The position numbers were made by a program, and so were the translations under genes. Under the pieces are notes generated by a model. It was not told the origin of the DNA. It did no database searches and saw only the letters and a list, made by a program, of their open reading frames with translations. DNA of 64,000 bases from Hortaea werneckii. Its lineage: Eukaryota; Ascomycota; Dothideomycetes; Mycosphaerellales; Teratosphaeriaceae. This document shows, in pieces, positions 1 to 11,311 of this stretch. The stretch covers positions 558,001 through 622,000 of the forward strand of contig JBAOKB010000037.1 of the NCBI GenBank assembly GCA_037044905.1. The letters run 5' to 3'. Position 1 is the first letter of the stretch. Each line of letters begins with the position of its first letter.

Positions 1-1582
1 CCACGGGCAGATCGATGTTGCGAGCGGTGAGGTTCTTACGCACGTTGCGAAGCTGGTTGCCGAGTTCATTCTCCGTGAGGTCTTCTCGGAAGAGTACTTC
101 ATTACCGACGATGACACCTGCAAAGTGGAGCTTGGGTAAGTATCCAGGAATGTCATACATCTGCTCCAGCTGCCGAGTGTTGGTCGTCGAGTTGTCGCCC
201 AGCCAGACGCCCATCCACACTTTCAGTGTATCGTTATAGCCAAGCCGGTCGATGGCAGTAAGTACCATTTCGGTCTGCTTGCAGTCTGTACCGTATAGCC
301 GAACAGCAGGAGTAAGCTGAGATAGGACTGCCATGTCGAGTGTGATGTTGTTCTGATCCGGCGGAGTCGTCAAGCAATCCGGGTACTGCGCATTGTAGGG
401 CGTGTAATCCATTCCCGGGAAGACCTTATGCAGAGCGTCGTTGTCTAATAGTTCCTTGACCTGCTTCGAATCGATATCGTACAGCTTGTCATTCCCGTCG
501 TTGGAGCCGGACGAGGAGTTGTTGTCATTGCCATCGTCGCTGCTGTCCGAAGCCAGGCTGCTCGCGTCACTGTCACCGTTGGAGGAACCCTTGTTCGCCA
601 AAACACCACCAGCAGCTCCGCCTACAATGGCAGCTATCACGACCAGTGCGATGAGACTGCCAATGATAATCTTCATCTTCCTGCCCCCGCTCTTCTGCTT
701 TTCAAGCCATGAGCTTTTTTCATCGTAGTGGCCAAAGTCATCTCGACTGCCGCCCATCCCATTTCCATATCCGCCGCCGCCACCACCACCACCACCGCCT
801 CGGGTGCTGAGGGACCTGAAAAGTCCACCGGCTGCCGCACCACCTGCCAAACCTGCTCCAGCGGCAGCCCCTTTACGCTGCCTCTCTCGCGATCGGTCGT
901 CAGAGACATCATCTCCGTCGTCTGCAATATCGTTCGGAACAAAGTCATGGTACGCATCGTCATTATATGACTGGCCGCGAGAAATCGGCGCTCGCTGCAA
1001 CATGTCAGGTCGCTGCGGCGGAGGTGTCTGCTGCACTGGATTTGGGCCGCCAGCCATCAAAGGAGCGATCGAGCTTTGCGAGTCCCTTTGACGATGTTCC
1101 GGCCGCTGCGGCGGTGTGTAGAAGGCAGGTGACATGCCATAGGACCTTTGTGCTACACGTTCTGGTGAATATGCTGGTTGGGACTTCTTGGGAGTGGTCG
1201 GCAGTGAATATTGTGGCGCCCCTCTTCTAAACGGTCGTTCGTCTTCCGGCTCTGGAGAAGGCGACATCATTCGACCGCCATAGAGATTGTCGATGTCTCG
1301 TAGAGCCTGCGTACCGAATGGATCACTGTCTTCGAAACTGGGTGGCCGTGCCGCGTTTGAATAGCCAACACCTGCTGCACCATGGCTCCTTGGTCTCGCT
1401 GGGCTGAAGGGATCCTGGGGAGGCCTGGTTGGCGACGGCGAAGCTGGCTGCGTCCTATGCGCTGGTGGCGGCGGCGGTGTTATCCCGACAGACGGGATGA
1501 CTGCTCGGTTTGGCGATCTTGCAGGAGACTGTTGGTTTGACCTTCGGTATCTGCCAGGTGCGAGCTTTTCTTGGGAGGCCAT
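1..1582 (-). CDS. btgC: Membrane-anchored GH17 endo-beta-1,3-glucanase, BtgC-like (3' end cut by window edge)
   Basis: The frame is open from an ATG at 1582 to the window edge, about 527 codons. The order is a long Pro/Ser/Arg-rich cytoplasmic N-terminus, a run of nine Gly (about 779-806), the juxtamembrane WLEKQK motif, a single transmembrane segment (about residues 304-326), a Ser/Asp/Asn-rich stalk, then the start of a glycoside hydrolase family 17 domain. The GH17 acid/base is visible in VIVGNEVLFRED (Glu about residue 495). The second catalytic Glu lies outside the window. This is the type II layout of Aspergillus BtgC, a wall glucanase that modifies beta-1,3-glucan at the plasma membrane. 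No intron is needed. The family match is firm; the symbol is by similarity of architecture. Confidence 0.9.
   Translation of the reverse strand, partial: MASQEKLAPGRYRRSNQQSPARSPNRAVIPSVGITPPPPPAHRTQPASPSPTRPPQDPFSPARPRSHGAAGVGYSNAARPPSFEDSDPFGTQALRDIDNLYGGRMMSPSPEPEDERPFRRGAPQYSLPTTPKKSQPAYSPERVAQRSYGMSPAFYTPPQRPEHRQRDSQSSIAPLMAGGPNPVQQTPPPQRPDMLQRAPISRGQSYNDDAYHDFVPNDIADDGDDVSDDRSRERQRKGAAAGAGLAGGAAAGGLFRSLSTRGGGGGGGGGGYGNGMGGSRDDFGHYDEKSSWLEKQKSGGRKMKIIIGSLIALVVIAAIVGGAAGGVLANKGSSNGDSDASSLASDSSDDGNDNNSSSGSNDGNDKLYDIDSKQVKELLDNDALHKVFPGMDYTPYNAQYPDCLTTPPDQNNITLDMAVLSQLTPAVRLYGTDCKQTEMVLTAIDRLGYNDTLKVWMGVWLGDNSTTNTRQLEQMYDIPGYLPKLHFAGVIVGNEVLFREDLTENELGNQLRNVRKNLTARNIDLPV
779..806 (-). repeat. 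Poly-glycine coding trinucleotide tract in btgC
   Basis: A run of CAC/CGC-type triplets on the plus strand reads as nine consecutive Gly codons in the cytoplasmic part of the BtgC-like protein, about 30 residues before the membrane segment. It is a candidate length-variable microsatellite. Confidence 0.7.
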
Positions 1583-2426
1583 TGGAGAGACAGGACTCCG
1601 GGCGGGCGAAGAATGACGATAGCCGGGTTGCACGCCATACTGTCTGCCCGACATTTTGCTTCAGCTGTGTTGCTCCCGAGGCCTGTGTTAAATCACGGGA
1701 AGATGCGAGGGTGGGCCTGTCTGTGCCTTATCCTTGGGCGTGCGAATGCGCTGCAACGGACTATGAACGTGAGTTCAAGTCGTCTTCTTCCACAAAAGCG
1801 TCAAACACGGGAAAGATGGTTGAAGTCCAAGCAAGAAATCAATAGTCTTCCACAGACACGCAGTAGTCTGTTCAGTACCGAGTGGCAAGTAGGTTAAAGA
1901 GAGAGCTGCAGCCTACCGTAGTTTGTCTGCAAGTCACAGATCGCGCAGAGCGAGATCCATCCTACTACCCATAGCCCATAGATACATACGCTTACCTGCG
2001 CCGAGGTGCCAGGCACATGGTTGCGCTTGGTGAGATTCTGGGTCGGGCAGCTTCTCCAGGGCAACCACACCCGTCGGGATGGCAACATGCCAAGCTTTTG
2101 AACCTTAATTCGGCGAACACCTTTGTAACTCTATCTGGTGTACTTCCCCGCATATCGTTTCCAAACGGCGAAGATCATCATCCACGTACACATATCGTGG
2201 ATATGGGCGATATGTAGTCTCGAAACTGCCACAAGGGTAGGCAATGCAAATAGTGCAGGGTCGAAAGGAAAAGGTAAAGATCGTGCATCAACAACCATTC
2301 CACACTATCAACAATCTGGACTATACGCACTATCTCACACAAGATTGCACTCAAGACGAAATCGTCGGGAGCACCCTCTCTATCATTCTCCTCGTACCAA
2401 CTCACACATATGAACATCTGATTAGC
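1583..2426. other. Intergenic: btgC 5' region and hex1 3' region
   Basis: The stretch separates the btgC start from the hex1 stop, both genes reading leftwards, so it holds the btgC promoter and the hex1 3' UTR. Short ORFs here have no family features. I see no RNA gene or repeat. Confidence 0.5.
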
Positions 2427-4282
2427 TTACAGGCGGCTACCGTGCACGACCTTGTAGTCGACAGCCAGCTCCCTGCCGTCGTCGTTGATGACGAGGACAC
2501 GGACGCTGCCACGGCCGTTGGCGAAGCTGTCAGCCAGACGGTTGAGCAAGTTGCTCTGGTCAAGGACTGGCAGGCCCTGCTTGACGTCACCAGTCTCGGT
2601 CATGGCAACGACACGGCCATCGTCCCTCAGGTCGAGGACACGGTACTGCTTGAAGACCGGGCCAAGCATGTTCTGCACAATGACGCTCGGGCTCGGGTTC
2701 GAGACGAAAGAGCTCTCCTCGTGCAGCTGCTTAGTGAAGAGGTCTACACCGAGGTAACGGTGCTGGCCGGTCTGAGCAGAGGTGGTGATGCGGATGACCT
2801 GGCAAGGGCGGCCCTGCAGGATGAGCAGGTCGCCAATGCGAATGTGGTGGCACGGGATGGTGATGGTGTTTGGTGGTCCGGCTGGGCCGCGACGCACGAC
2901 ACGCTCGCTGCTGTAACGCGGGGAGGACATGGTGACTTCGCGGTCTTGGACAACGACGTCCTCGTCACGCTCTAACGGAGGGTGCGCTGGGTGGTGGTGG
3001 TGCTCGTGCTCTTTGCCGTAGAGGATACGGTCGGCGGCTCTGTGCAGACCGTGACGGAAGCTGTGGTACTGGCCGTCTTCGTCGTAATATCCCATGTCAA
3101 AGCGGTGCTTGCGCTCTCCCGTACGGGGTGCTGGGTCTACCGTCTGTCCGGTGGCCCTGTAGCGATGCTCGTCGAACTGGACAGGCTCACGCTCTGCGTA
3201 ACCTGCTCCGGTGGGGTAGTCGCGAGGCTCAGTGCTCTGATTCTGCCAACCACGGTACTCGCGGTTGTACTCCTCAGGGTAAGGCTGGGCAGCTGAACCG
3301 AAACGACCACGGTAGTCTGCTTCGGCGGCGTCTAGGCGAGCGTCGTACTCTGCTCCGACGTTTGTAGCGGGAGCGTGACGGTTGTGGTAGAAGCCCTCAC
3401 GGTCGTAAACACGGTCCTGGACGTCGATCTGGGCGTCCGAGTAACGCTGATAAGGCTCGCGGTAGCTATAACAGACACAGTACCGTCAGCCTGGAGTCGT
3501 GCAACGTTGGTACTAGAAAGTAGTGTACCCGAGATTGGAAGATGCAGATGGCAAGCAAGGAAGATGGAGGCGGAAAGAAGGTCAAGCTCGGTTGCTAGGT
3601 TGACAACGCACTAGGACCCACTATGGGCCGTAGCGTGTTTGCCAAGCGTCATCAGGGGGAGGGTCTGTGCTATGCATAGCAGAGCGGTGTAGCCTGAGGT
3701 TGGAGAGACCCATTGCCGGAAGCTGGCAACGCGCGCCAGAGAGATGAGGGCATCAGAACGAAGCAAATGTAGACTTACCGCTGGTCGAGACGGCTTGAGT
3801 AACGGTCGTCCTCGTAAACGCGGATGTCCTCCTCTCTTCTCACACGGTCAGGTCCTGGGCGGTACCTGTCCTGTTCAGTGATGCGGATGTCTTCGCGCAC
3901 GTAGCGGTCGTCTTGACGGGATGGGGCTGGTTGTGGTGGTTGACCTTCTCCCCCTGTGAACGCAGCGTACGGTTAGCAATGCGCCTCGATGTGCCAGGTA
4001 GAGGATTGCTTGGTTGACTTACGTCCAGCGTCTTGGACAGTTACACGCTCTTCAGTCTTGACTTCGGCGGCCTCTGAAGTCTGCTGCTCGTTCTTGTAGG
4101 CGGATGGAAAGACGCTGAACGGGATTCTGCGCGTTGCTTGTTAGCGGACTGATGGTTGTCGCGCATTGTTTACGATCTTGCCGCGCAAGGACGAGGCGGT
4201 GCTTACGGAACTCGGGCGTCAAAGTCCTGTGAGCGGTTGTGTCAGTCGATGTCTCTCGTCGGTCCTGAGCTTCGTCGATCAT
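2427..4282 (-). CDS. hex1: Woronin body major protein HEX1
   Basis: HEX1 self-assembles into the crystalline core of the Woronin body, the peroxisome-derived organelle that plugs septal pores after wounding. The 222-residue core reads from MGYYDEDGQYHS at 3095, through a His-rich stretch and the eIF5A-like double domain (IRIGDLLILQGRPCQVIR; VQNMLGPVFKQYR), to a C-terminal SRL peroxisomal signal at 2427. The frame stays open upstream through exons 2427-3465, 3779-3953, 4023-4126 and a 20-nt exon 4207-4226, with consensus introns of 313, 69 and 80 nt; these encode a charged extension rich in Arg, Asp, Tyr and Gln. That path has no ATG before MGYY. An ATG at 4282 enters frame only if exon 4023-4126 is skipped (4207-4282 joined to 3953), giving 429 residues. 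Identity is certain; the start used is not. Confidence 0.93.
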
Positions 4283-4301
4283 CGTGCTAGGAGGACTTAC
4301 C

Positions 4302-6195
4302 AGATTTGCGACTGAAGGGCCTCAGGTCTTGTCAACCTTCGGCCAACTGTCGATGGAGCAGTAGGCAGTCAAGGTATAAGAAAGCTGGCTTGCGGAGCTC
4401 ACGGCTCACTCAAGCAGTCTTGTACCTGCGGGTTGAGCCAATGGCGACAATGGTGCGTTGCAAGTTTACAACCGGACGCGGGTTGTTCGAGGTGGGAAAG
4501 GCGGGAAGAGGAAGAGCGTGGCAGCTCGTCTGCGTTTGGGCGGGGAGGTTCCGTGCACGGATGTTGCTGATTTGGCACTGCGCTAGTCCCCTAGCAACGA
4601 GCAACGACCAGCCACAACTGGGATCTGCCCGTTCAGGCATCGTGGAGAGGTCAGGGCCTGATTAAAAGACTCTAATATATTCTTCCAATGCCTACATCCA
4701 TCTACGGCAACACAGTGGTCATCACATTTCATGATACTCTACGCCTCCCATTCTCAGCAGCCAGCGACTACCACCTCCATGTGTAAGCGCTGGGCTGCAC
4801 GTCCGAGCTGCGATGGGTGGCTGGCAACTCGGAAGAGATGGATGCTCCAGAATAACAAACTCCACACGCGCGTCCCGCGTTGATATCCCATTGGGCAATG
4901 TTTACCTCGGGAGGGTCTGACACGCATACACCGCTGCGAACGACGGGCTGATCGAGCCTACTTTTGCCCAAATGCCCAGCCTCGAATGTCCCAAAGTGGC
5001 TGGCACAGCGCAGTAACGATAGCTCACAGGCGGACATCACAAAGGTTGTTGCGGCAATATCCACTCAGCACACTCGGCAGTCGAGGACGCGAACGAACCC
5101 GTCAAGTCCGGAGCTTCTCGAGCTCACTGCACATCACGTTACCCAGGTAGCTAGCTACATAGTAGCCTGTACATGGCTCCTCTCGAGCTCCACCTAATGG
5201 TAGGCACGTTCTAGAATGAGTGATTCGTTAGAAGCTTAAAGCACTTGTTACAGTACCTATACTTGTTCTTCCCACATATGCATAGGACGACTATGAGGTG
5301 ATATATTCACGCGAGAAGCTCGACAGGCGAAGCACCTTTGCCATCTCGTCTCACCGAATCCCACCTTCACCGTCGTCTGCCAACAGTTTAAACACTTCAA
5401 GTGTACCACCGAGTGCCGCATTCCTGGCAAGAAGGCGTCAGAAGGCGAAGTCGTATAGACTAGACACTGGGTGTAACATATATATAAACAGCCTTGCGTA
5501 TCACTGCTGCAGAATGACAATGTATGCCATTACTATTGTACACATCCGTACATTGATAGCCTTTTTACGCTTGATTGAACTGGCGCAAGTAAAGTAATCG
5601 TGAAAGGCGCTTCATCTCAGTCTTACACCAGCGCATCTTATTACCTGAAGCAAAAGCAGAACCTCAAATGATATTGCGCGTAACGAAAGTGATAGCTTTT
5701 TCTCTTCGGGCTCCTCCATCTTCAGGATCGTCATTTGGTGTGTTCCATTGACGTGACATTCGACTTCGCACGCGGGACTAATCGTTGTTGAAAGCCAGAT
5801 CATCACACGCGAGCCCCAAAATTCACTGTCGAGACGAAGATCAGCGTGCTATGTTACCACCAATCCTTCTGAAGACATGAGTAACCATTCGCGACGCTTA
5901 ATCGTCATTGTTGACCCATCACTGTCTATAGCCTGCCAGGCAAAAAGACGCTTCAAGCTTCCCGATCATCCAGCGGGGTAGGTACGAATCAAGTGGCAAT
6001 CCTGTGACCTGCCACTCGGCACGAAAGCTACAAAATGTAGTACCACGCTTAATAACCTCGGAGACTTGAAAGAGTGGAGAAGCATATCCAATTCCTCTTC
6101 GCCTCTAGAGATTATCGTTCACCAAAAGATTTCTAGATACTCTATGAGCTGATGGTAGACTTTGTAAGCCCAGTCCAGCTTCATCATAATCAATC
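4302..6195. other. Intergenic: hex1 leader and promoter, then oxygenase promoter
   Basis: A consensus donor at 4300 shows the hex1 transcript continues upstream of 4301, with a 74-nt intron (4227-4300), so the first few hundred bases are probably 5' UTR. ORFs at 4410-4640, 4768-5064 and 5298-5597 show no recognisable domain. Both flanking genes diverge from this region. Confidence 0.5.
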
Positions 6196-7458
6196 ATGGC
6201 ACAAACAACTGAAACCCAAATCGGCCCAGCTGCTATAGCACCACCGGCTAGCATGACTACAAATAAGCTACCAATACCCACATCACAGCTACACCACTTG
6301 GAAAAGAATGATGAAGATGAACTTGCTTTTGACGACCTTCCCCCTTTCCCAAAGAACGTCCCCACTGCACCGCTCCTCCGACTAAACCTCAACCGCCTCC
6401 TCCAAGGAAACCCCCAAGAAATAGGAAAACTCTGGAAAGCCTGCTGCGACATTGGATTCTTCTACCTCGATCTCCGAGATGGCCAGGCTCGGAAACGGGA
6501 TAGCTTCCAGGAATCAGAAACCGACGACCACGACGAGCAGCAGTAGTGTCGACCCAGCTCGACGGGAATGCTTTGCTAGAAGACGCTGCGCAGCTCTTCA
6601 GCCTGGGCGAGAAAGTCTTCATGCTCCCGACGGAAGAAAAGCAAAAGTACGACTTCAAAGATCGAGGGTCGTACTTTGGCTACAAAGGGCTAGGGGCCGG
6701 GGTGATCGATAGTAAAGGGACAAAGGACCGAAATGAATTCTATAACGTCTCGAAAGATGACCTGTTAGGGATTGGAGAACCCTTACCGGCTCCCGCTGTT
6801 CTGAAACAGGACGGCAGTCGGAAGTTGCTGGAGAGCTATATGCGACGGTCCCATGCCGTTGTCTCGCTGATACTGTCCCTGCTGAACGGCAAGTTAGGTC
6901 TGCCGACGGGCACACTGGAGAATCTGCACCGGTTGGATGCCGTTCTCCGGGGATCAAGTCCGGTGGGTACGCTCGCCGCCGCAGGTGATGGACGATAGGC
7001 AGATGTCGCTGGGGGAGCATACGGATTTCGGATCCATCACGATCCTCTTCAACCGGCTCGGGGGACTGCAGGTCCTGCCCCCGGGGTCAGAGGAATGGTG
7101 TTATGTCAAGCCGCTAAAGGGGCATTGTATCGTCAACCTGGGGGATGCCATGGTGAAATTCACCGCTCGGATCTTGCGCTCGAACATCCATCGCGTTGTC
7201 TCACCGCCCCAAGGGCAGGAGCACATGACGAGGATGAGCTTAGTGTACTTCGCCAGGCCGGAAGACGATGTTGTGCTGAAAGCCTTGGAGGATAGCGAGA
7301 TGGTCAGGACGAAACGAGAGGACCAACGACGCGAAGGTCGGGATGACGAAGAGATCACAGCGAAAGATTGGATCTTACGTCGTGCGCTTGGCAGACGGGT
7401 TGGTGGTGACTATGCGACGAGCGGTGGAACTGAGGCGGGAAGGAGTAAGCAATTCTAA
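6196..7458 (+). CDS. 2-oxoglutarate/Fe(II) dioxygenase, isopenicillin-N-synthase-like (two frame breaks)
   Basis: Members of this family oxidise small molecules using Fe(II) and 2-oxoglutarate; the substrate cannot be told. The N-terminal DIOX_N part runs from 6196 to IGFFYLDLRDG (about 6480). The middle (LDGNALLEDAAQLF, GSYFGYKGLG, DRNEFYNVSKDD) lies in a second frame. The core is in a third frame and carries the iron ligands in LGEHTDFGS and SNIHRVV, and the 2OG-binding Arg in TRMSLVYFARPED. Two one-base breaks separate them: one between about 6475 and 6545, one at about 6940, where dropping one T restores VSGDQVRWVRSPPQ. With both corrected the product is about 420 residues, normal for fungal homologues. 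No intron explains either break. It is either a recent pseudogene or sequence error; I favour error because neighbours show the same pattern. Confidence 0.82.
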
Positions 7459-7788
7459 AGCAAGGAGGGAGAAGTCATTGTACAAAGTCCAAAAGCGGAA
7501 AAACAATGCCAGCTGGATTTGGTATCTCGCGATAATTAAATTAATCAAACCCCATCGTCTCATCACTTGCTTTCTCCGCAAGAAGGAAAAGATGCAAAAG
7601 CGACAGATCCATGTGCTTGATATGAAACAACACAGAATGAATAAAGCAACCGCCACTTATCTAGCCAATGCAATCGGAGAAGGAGGTAGAAGACAGAAAA
7701 AGATCCCAGCCCCCATTCATTGTCCACACCCAGCACTGAGCCTTGGAACAATGCTCCCCTAACTTCGACGCCTCAACCCCGGCTATGC
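7459..7788. other. Convergent 3' intergenic region
   Basis: About 330 bases lie between two genes that end towards each other. The region is A-rich on the plus strand after 7480, fitting 3' UTR and polyadenylation signals. I see no gene. Confidence 0.5.
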
Positions 7789-10700
7789 CTAATATCGAAT
7801 GCTCTGATCATCATCCCTGCGGCCTAACCCACCGCTCATGTTGTACTGCATCTCGGCACGGTCGTCCCTCTCGCGTCTCCGATCCTTATTTTCCCGAATG
7901 AAATCGGCTTCTGACGAAGCACCGCCGGTCGTCGAAGGCGCCTCGAGCATCCTGACTGGCTTCTCCCGGAGGAAGTCATCGTCGCTATCGTCCAGGTACT
8001 CGTCCCTCTCCTTCTTGTCCCGGTTGCGCTCCCGGCGGCGCTCGGCTTTACGATCTGAGCGCTCTTCTTCGTCGAACCGTTTATCTAGTGATACACCTCG
8101 GGTTAGTGGATGCACATGCCTAAAGATACTTTTCAGGTCTCTCGTCCCGTGGAAGGTGAATAGCCTCCGCTTCGCGAACGACTTCCGCTTCTCCCCTCTC
8201 TTGCCTATGGTCGGCATGTTGGAGACTGAATCATCCAACGCAGACGCAGTGATCAGGTCAGGCGAGAAGTACTATCCCGCGCCCTCCCTGCCCAACTCTG
8301 GCGGCGTGGCTGTATTCTCCCAGCCACCTGTCTCCTGTTCTAGTTCGCCTGATGCAGTAAGAGAAGCATAATGCCTACCTCTGATCGCCTTCGTCTTATC
8401 CGCAAGCTTCTGGATCTCCTCCTTCGTAAGCACCCGGAGCACAATGACGCAATCCATTCTCTCTTCGAATCTCTCCTTCGCTTCCTCAAGCGCCTCGGGA
8501 TTGACAAGCCGACGATCGATCTTTGTCCAGCGTGCGCCTGGTGGAATACCATTCTTGCTAGCGTCCTTCAACGGGGCGACGCCTTCACGGACAGTATCCG
8601 CATGTTCTGGGAACTTTTCAGTTGGTTTCTTAAGGATACCTTTAGGTCTGCGGTCTTCCTCTTCTGTAGGTGGATCGACAATGCGGACCCGGTTTTCTCG
8701 TCTCTCGGACTGAGTGTTGTCGATAATCTGCGCCTGAGGCTCGTCATATTGCATAGGCCTGTCAAGGATACTAGGTCGCCGTCTCAGGCCATGGCCGTCA
8801 GCAGATCCGGCAGAGGGACCAGAGTAGGACGATTCATTTTCGAAACTTCCGCGCATTGCTGGAGGAGGGTCTTGCTCGCCAAAAGACGTGGGACCAATAC
8901 CTGCGTCCAACTTTGGCTCTCTGAGTACCTCCCGCTCTCTGAGTCTTGCCTCTCTCTCGCGCTTCCGCCGCTCGCGGTCTGGATCGGAGACCTCACTCCT
9001 GTCATCTGAAGAGCCCGGGCCACGGCCAAGCTCCCTTGATACCTGTTCCAGACGGCGACGGTAATCCTCATCTGCATCCAGAGTGGGCGCAGAGTTTTGG
9101 ACATAGGGTTCGCGCTCGCGCTCATATTCTTGGTATTGCGAACGTGAGGTCGCCTCGTCCTCTCAGGTCGGTACTCAGGCTGAGACGGTTTAGGCGGGTC
9201 GCCACCTTTTTCGAACGCAAATCCCAAACCACGATCGGTGTCGCGGTAGACATCTCGGTCTTTACGGTGAGTGTCGTGTGGATCGTCGTTGTAGGAGTCA
9301 GGACCTCTGGCTTCCTCTCGAAATCATCGCGCCGAGCAGTCTCTTGGTAGCGCTGATCTTCTCTCTCCCGTTCCCTCTCCCTCTCTCTCTCTCCCTCTCC
9401 CGTTCACGTTCTCGCTCCCGCTCGCGCTCGCGCTCTCTCTCACGTTCACGCTCCTTCTCACGCTGCCTCTCGCGATCGCGCTCGCGGTCAGAGTCACGGT
9501 CCTTTTCCGAATCACGGTCATCAGATTTGTCCCGATTGAACATTTTGTCGACACCAAATGCCGCAGCGACACCGGCCAGACCGCCAGCAGCTGTCTGGGT
9601 GAATCCAGAACCACGACGGGAATGATGTCTTTCCCGCTCGCCTTTGTCAGACCTGTCAGCTATCCTGGACCGGTCCCGGTCGCGATCTGACCCTGCCCAA
9701 TCCCTCTCGCGCTCCCTTTCACGAGCATGTGAGCGATCGGAATAGTCGCGTCCGTATGCCAAGTCAGACTGATGGCGCTTTTCCCGGTCATATTGCTGAT
9801 AAGCACTTGCCATTTCCGGCGGAGCGGTCTCCCGTCTGGAAGGCTCGGCATAGCCGGAATCACGGTATGGGCGCCGTTGCTTCCCAAGCTCCTCATCGCT
9901 GCCTCTTGCAGCACGGTCTTTGCTGCCTGCCCGGATGCCAAAGCCTCTACGCTCCACTGACGCATCCGCCCTGCGGCTAAGAGAGGATCTTCTGTCGCGT
10001 CCAGACGCGCGAGGGTCACGGAGGAGTTCGGATTCAGACGCATATGCGTCAGCATATCTGTCGACATGTGCAGGACGCTCAGGGTAGAGAGCAAGGCTCC
10101 TGTTGTCCCTGGACGAGTCACGCGGCCGACCTTCACGGGATATACCCCTTGACGGAACTTGGTAAGGGTCACGGACGTCCAAATATCTTCCTCTATTCGG
10201 TGACTGCGCAACACGGGGTGGTGGATCTCTCAAGCTTGTAGTTCTGCCAACACCATCGCCTATCTTACTCCAGCCGCGCGTGCTAACAGGAGGGCCATTG
10301 CCGATGTCTTTCGCACTTAGGCGCGGATTACCGTATGGCCCGGTGGCGTCAAGAGTGGATGACCGCTCGCGGCTGGCGCCACCTCTATCGAGCGAGCCCC
10401 TTCTAGGTCTTTGCTCTGGACGCCATCTGGGCTCGGTATCGCGATACATACCTGCCGCGTCCGTGTAGGAATAAGCATCTTCGTCTTCGACGCTCTTGCC
10501 ATTTCGTCCTCTTTCCACATTGTACCCGTTGCTCGGATAGTAGATGCGCCGGCTCCTATCTCGATGCCGGTCACCATCAACGGTGAGGCCGGCGCTTTTG
10601 GTTCCGGCCCGCTCAATACTGTCCCGTCTCTTGTGGGTCTGCCTGTGACCATCTTGAACTGCTGGCGTATCCACATCGGCCACCAACTTTGCCTTCCCAT

Positions 10701-11311
10701 CATCAACACTGTACACCTTCTTGTGCTCCGTGCCCTTTGACGGCGCTGCCGAAGGGGAGGTAGTCCTTTTCCCGAGACCCTTTCATTGGACTGCTTGGTC
10801 TGCCGATGTCATTTTGTATGATTGTCGGCCGATTGCGGCTTGGCTGATGGATGGCTGGGGCAGTGGAACCGCGCTGCTGGTCCGCTGTGCTGGATCTTCG
10901 CGGGCGGCCGGAGTACGAATCGAAACGCTCAGCTGGACGTGAATTGTGATGGATGCTCGAAGCGGGCGTATTGAGATATGTCTGCGAGCTCAGTGGGATG
11001 ACGCCAGCGCTTGTTCTCGGCGAAACGTAGGAGGAAGAGTTTCTGTGATTGCCTCCGTTTCCAGTTCCGTAATAAGAGTCTACGGCAAAGCTGTCACTCG
11101 CTCTTGCCGGATGATGGATCCGCTTCCCGCCCGGGGAGAGGGCACGATTGTAGCTCATCTTCTGCCCGACCGTTGCTGCTACCGAGGGAGATATGGTGGC
11201 CGCTACTGTTGGCGATGGATTGAACACCGATATCGACGCTGGTCGTGGGCGTTTATAGCCGAGCGGGAGGCCCGCAGTTGCTCGACGTTGTTGGCGCTGC
11301 TGCTCGATCAT
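7789..11311 (-). CDS. Long disordered Arg/Ser/Asp-rich conserved fungal protein, DUF3824-like (four frame breaks)
   Basis: One gene spans several ORFs. It starts MIEQQRQQRR at 11311, runs through KGTEHKKVYSVDDGKAKLV, GPPVSTRGWSKI and a long Glu-Arg repeat, then DTDRGLGFAFEKGGD and EDYRRRLEQVSRELGR. The conserved C-terminal block follows (KGILKKPTEKFPE, REGVAPLKDASKNGIPPGAR, LVNPEALEEAKERFE, IVLRVLTKEEIQKLADKTK). Last comes an exon at 7789-8084 with KPVRMLEAP, reached by an intron 8085-8378 whose phase fits. Frame breaks near 10736 (GGG), 9370-9400, 9333 and 9170 must each be corrected by one base; the corrected length is 1076 codons. The block order matches a Pezizomycotina family usually annotated DUF3824 or LEA-like, without known biochemical role. 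Internal intron structure between 8084 and 8379 is the least certain part. Confidence 0.75.
9361..9480 (-). repeat. GA-rich low-complexity tract encoding Glu-Arg dipeptides
   Basis: A purine tract on the minus strand (CT-rich on plus) encodes alternating Glu and Arg inside the disordered protein. One of the gene's frame breaks falls in it, where base-count errors or replication slippage are likely. Confidence 0.8.

Noticed and set aside
2244..2975. 243-codon plus-strand ORF opposite hex1
   Set aside because: It is the antisense shadow of the GC-rich hex1 coding exon; composition is Val/Asp/Ala-biased with no domain.
6196..7458. Calling the 2OG oxygenase a pseudogene
   Set aside because: The same one-base homopolymer breaks occur in essential genes nearby, so sequence error is the simpler explanation.
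8371..9009. 212-codon plus-strand ORF
   Set aside because: Antisense to the conserved C-terminal block of the disordered-protein gene.
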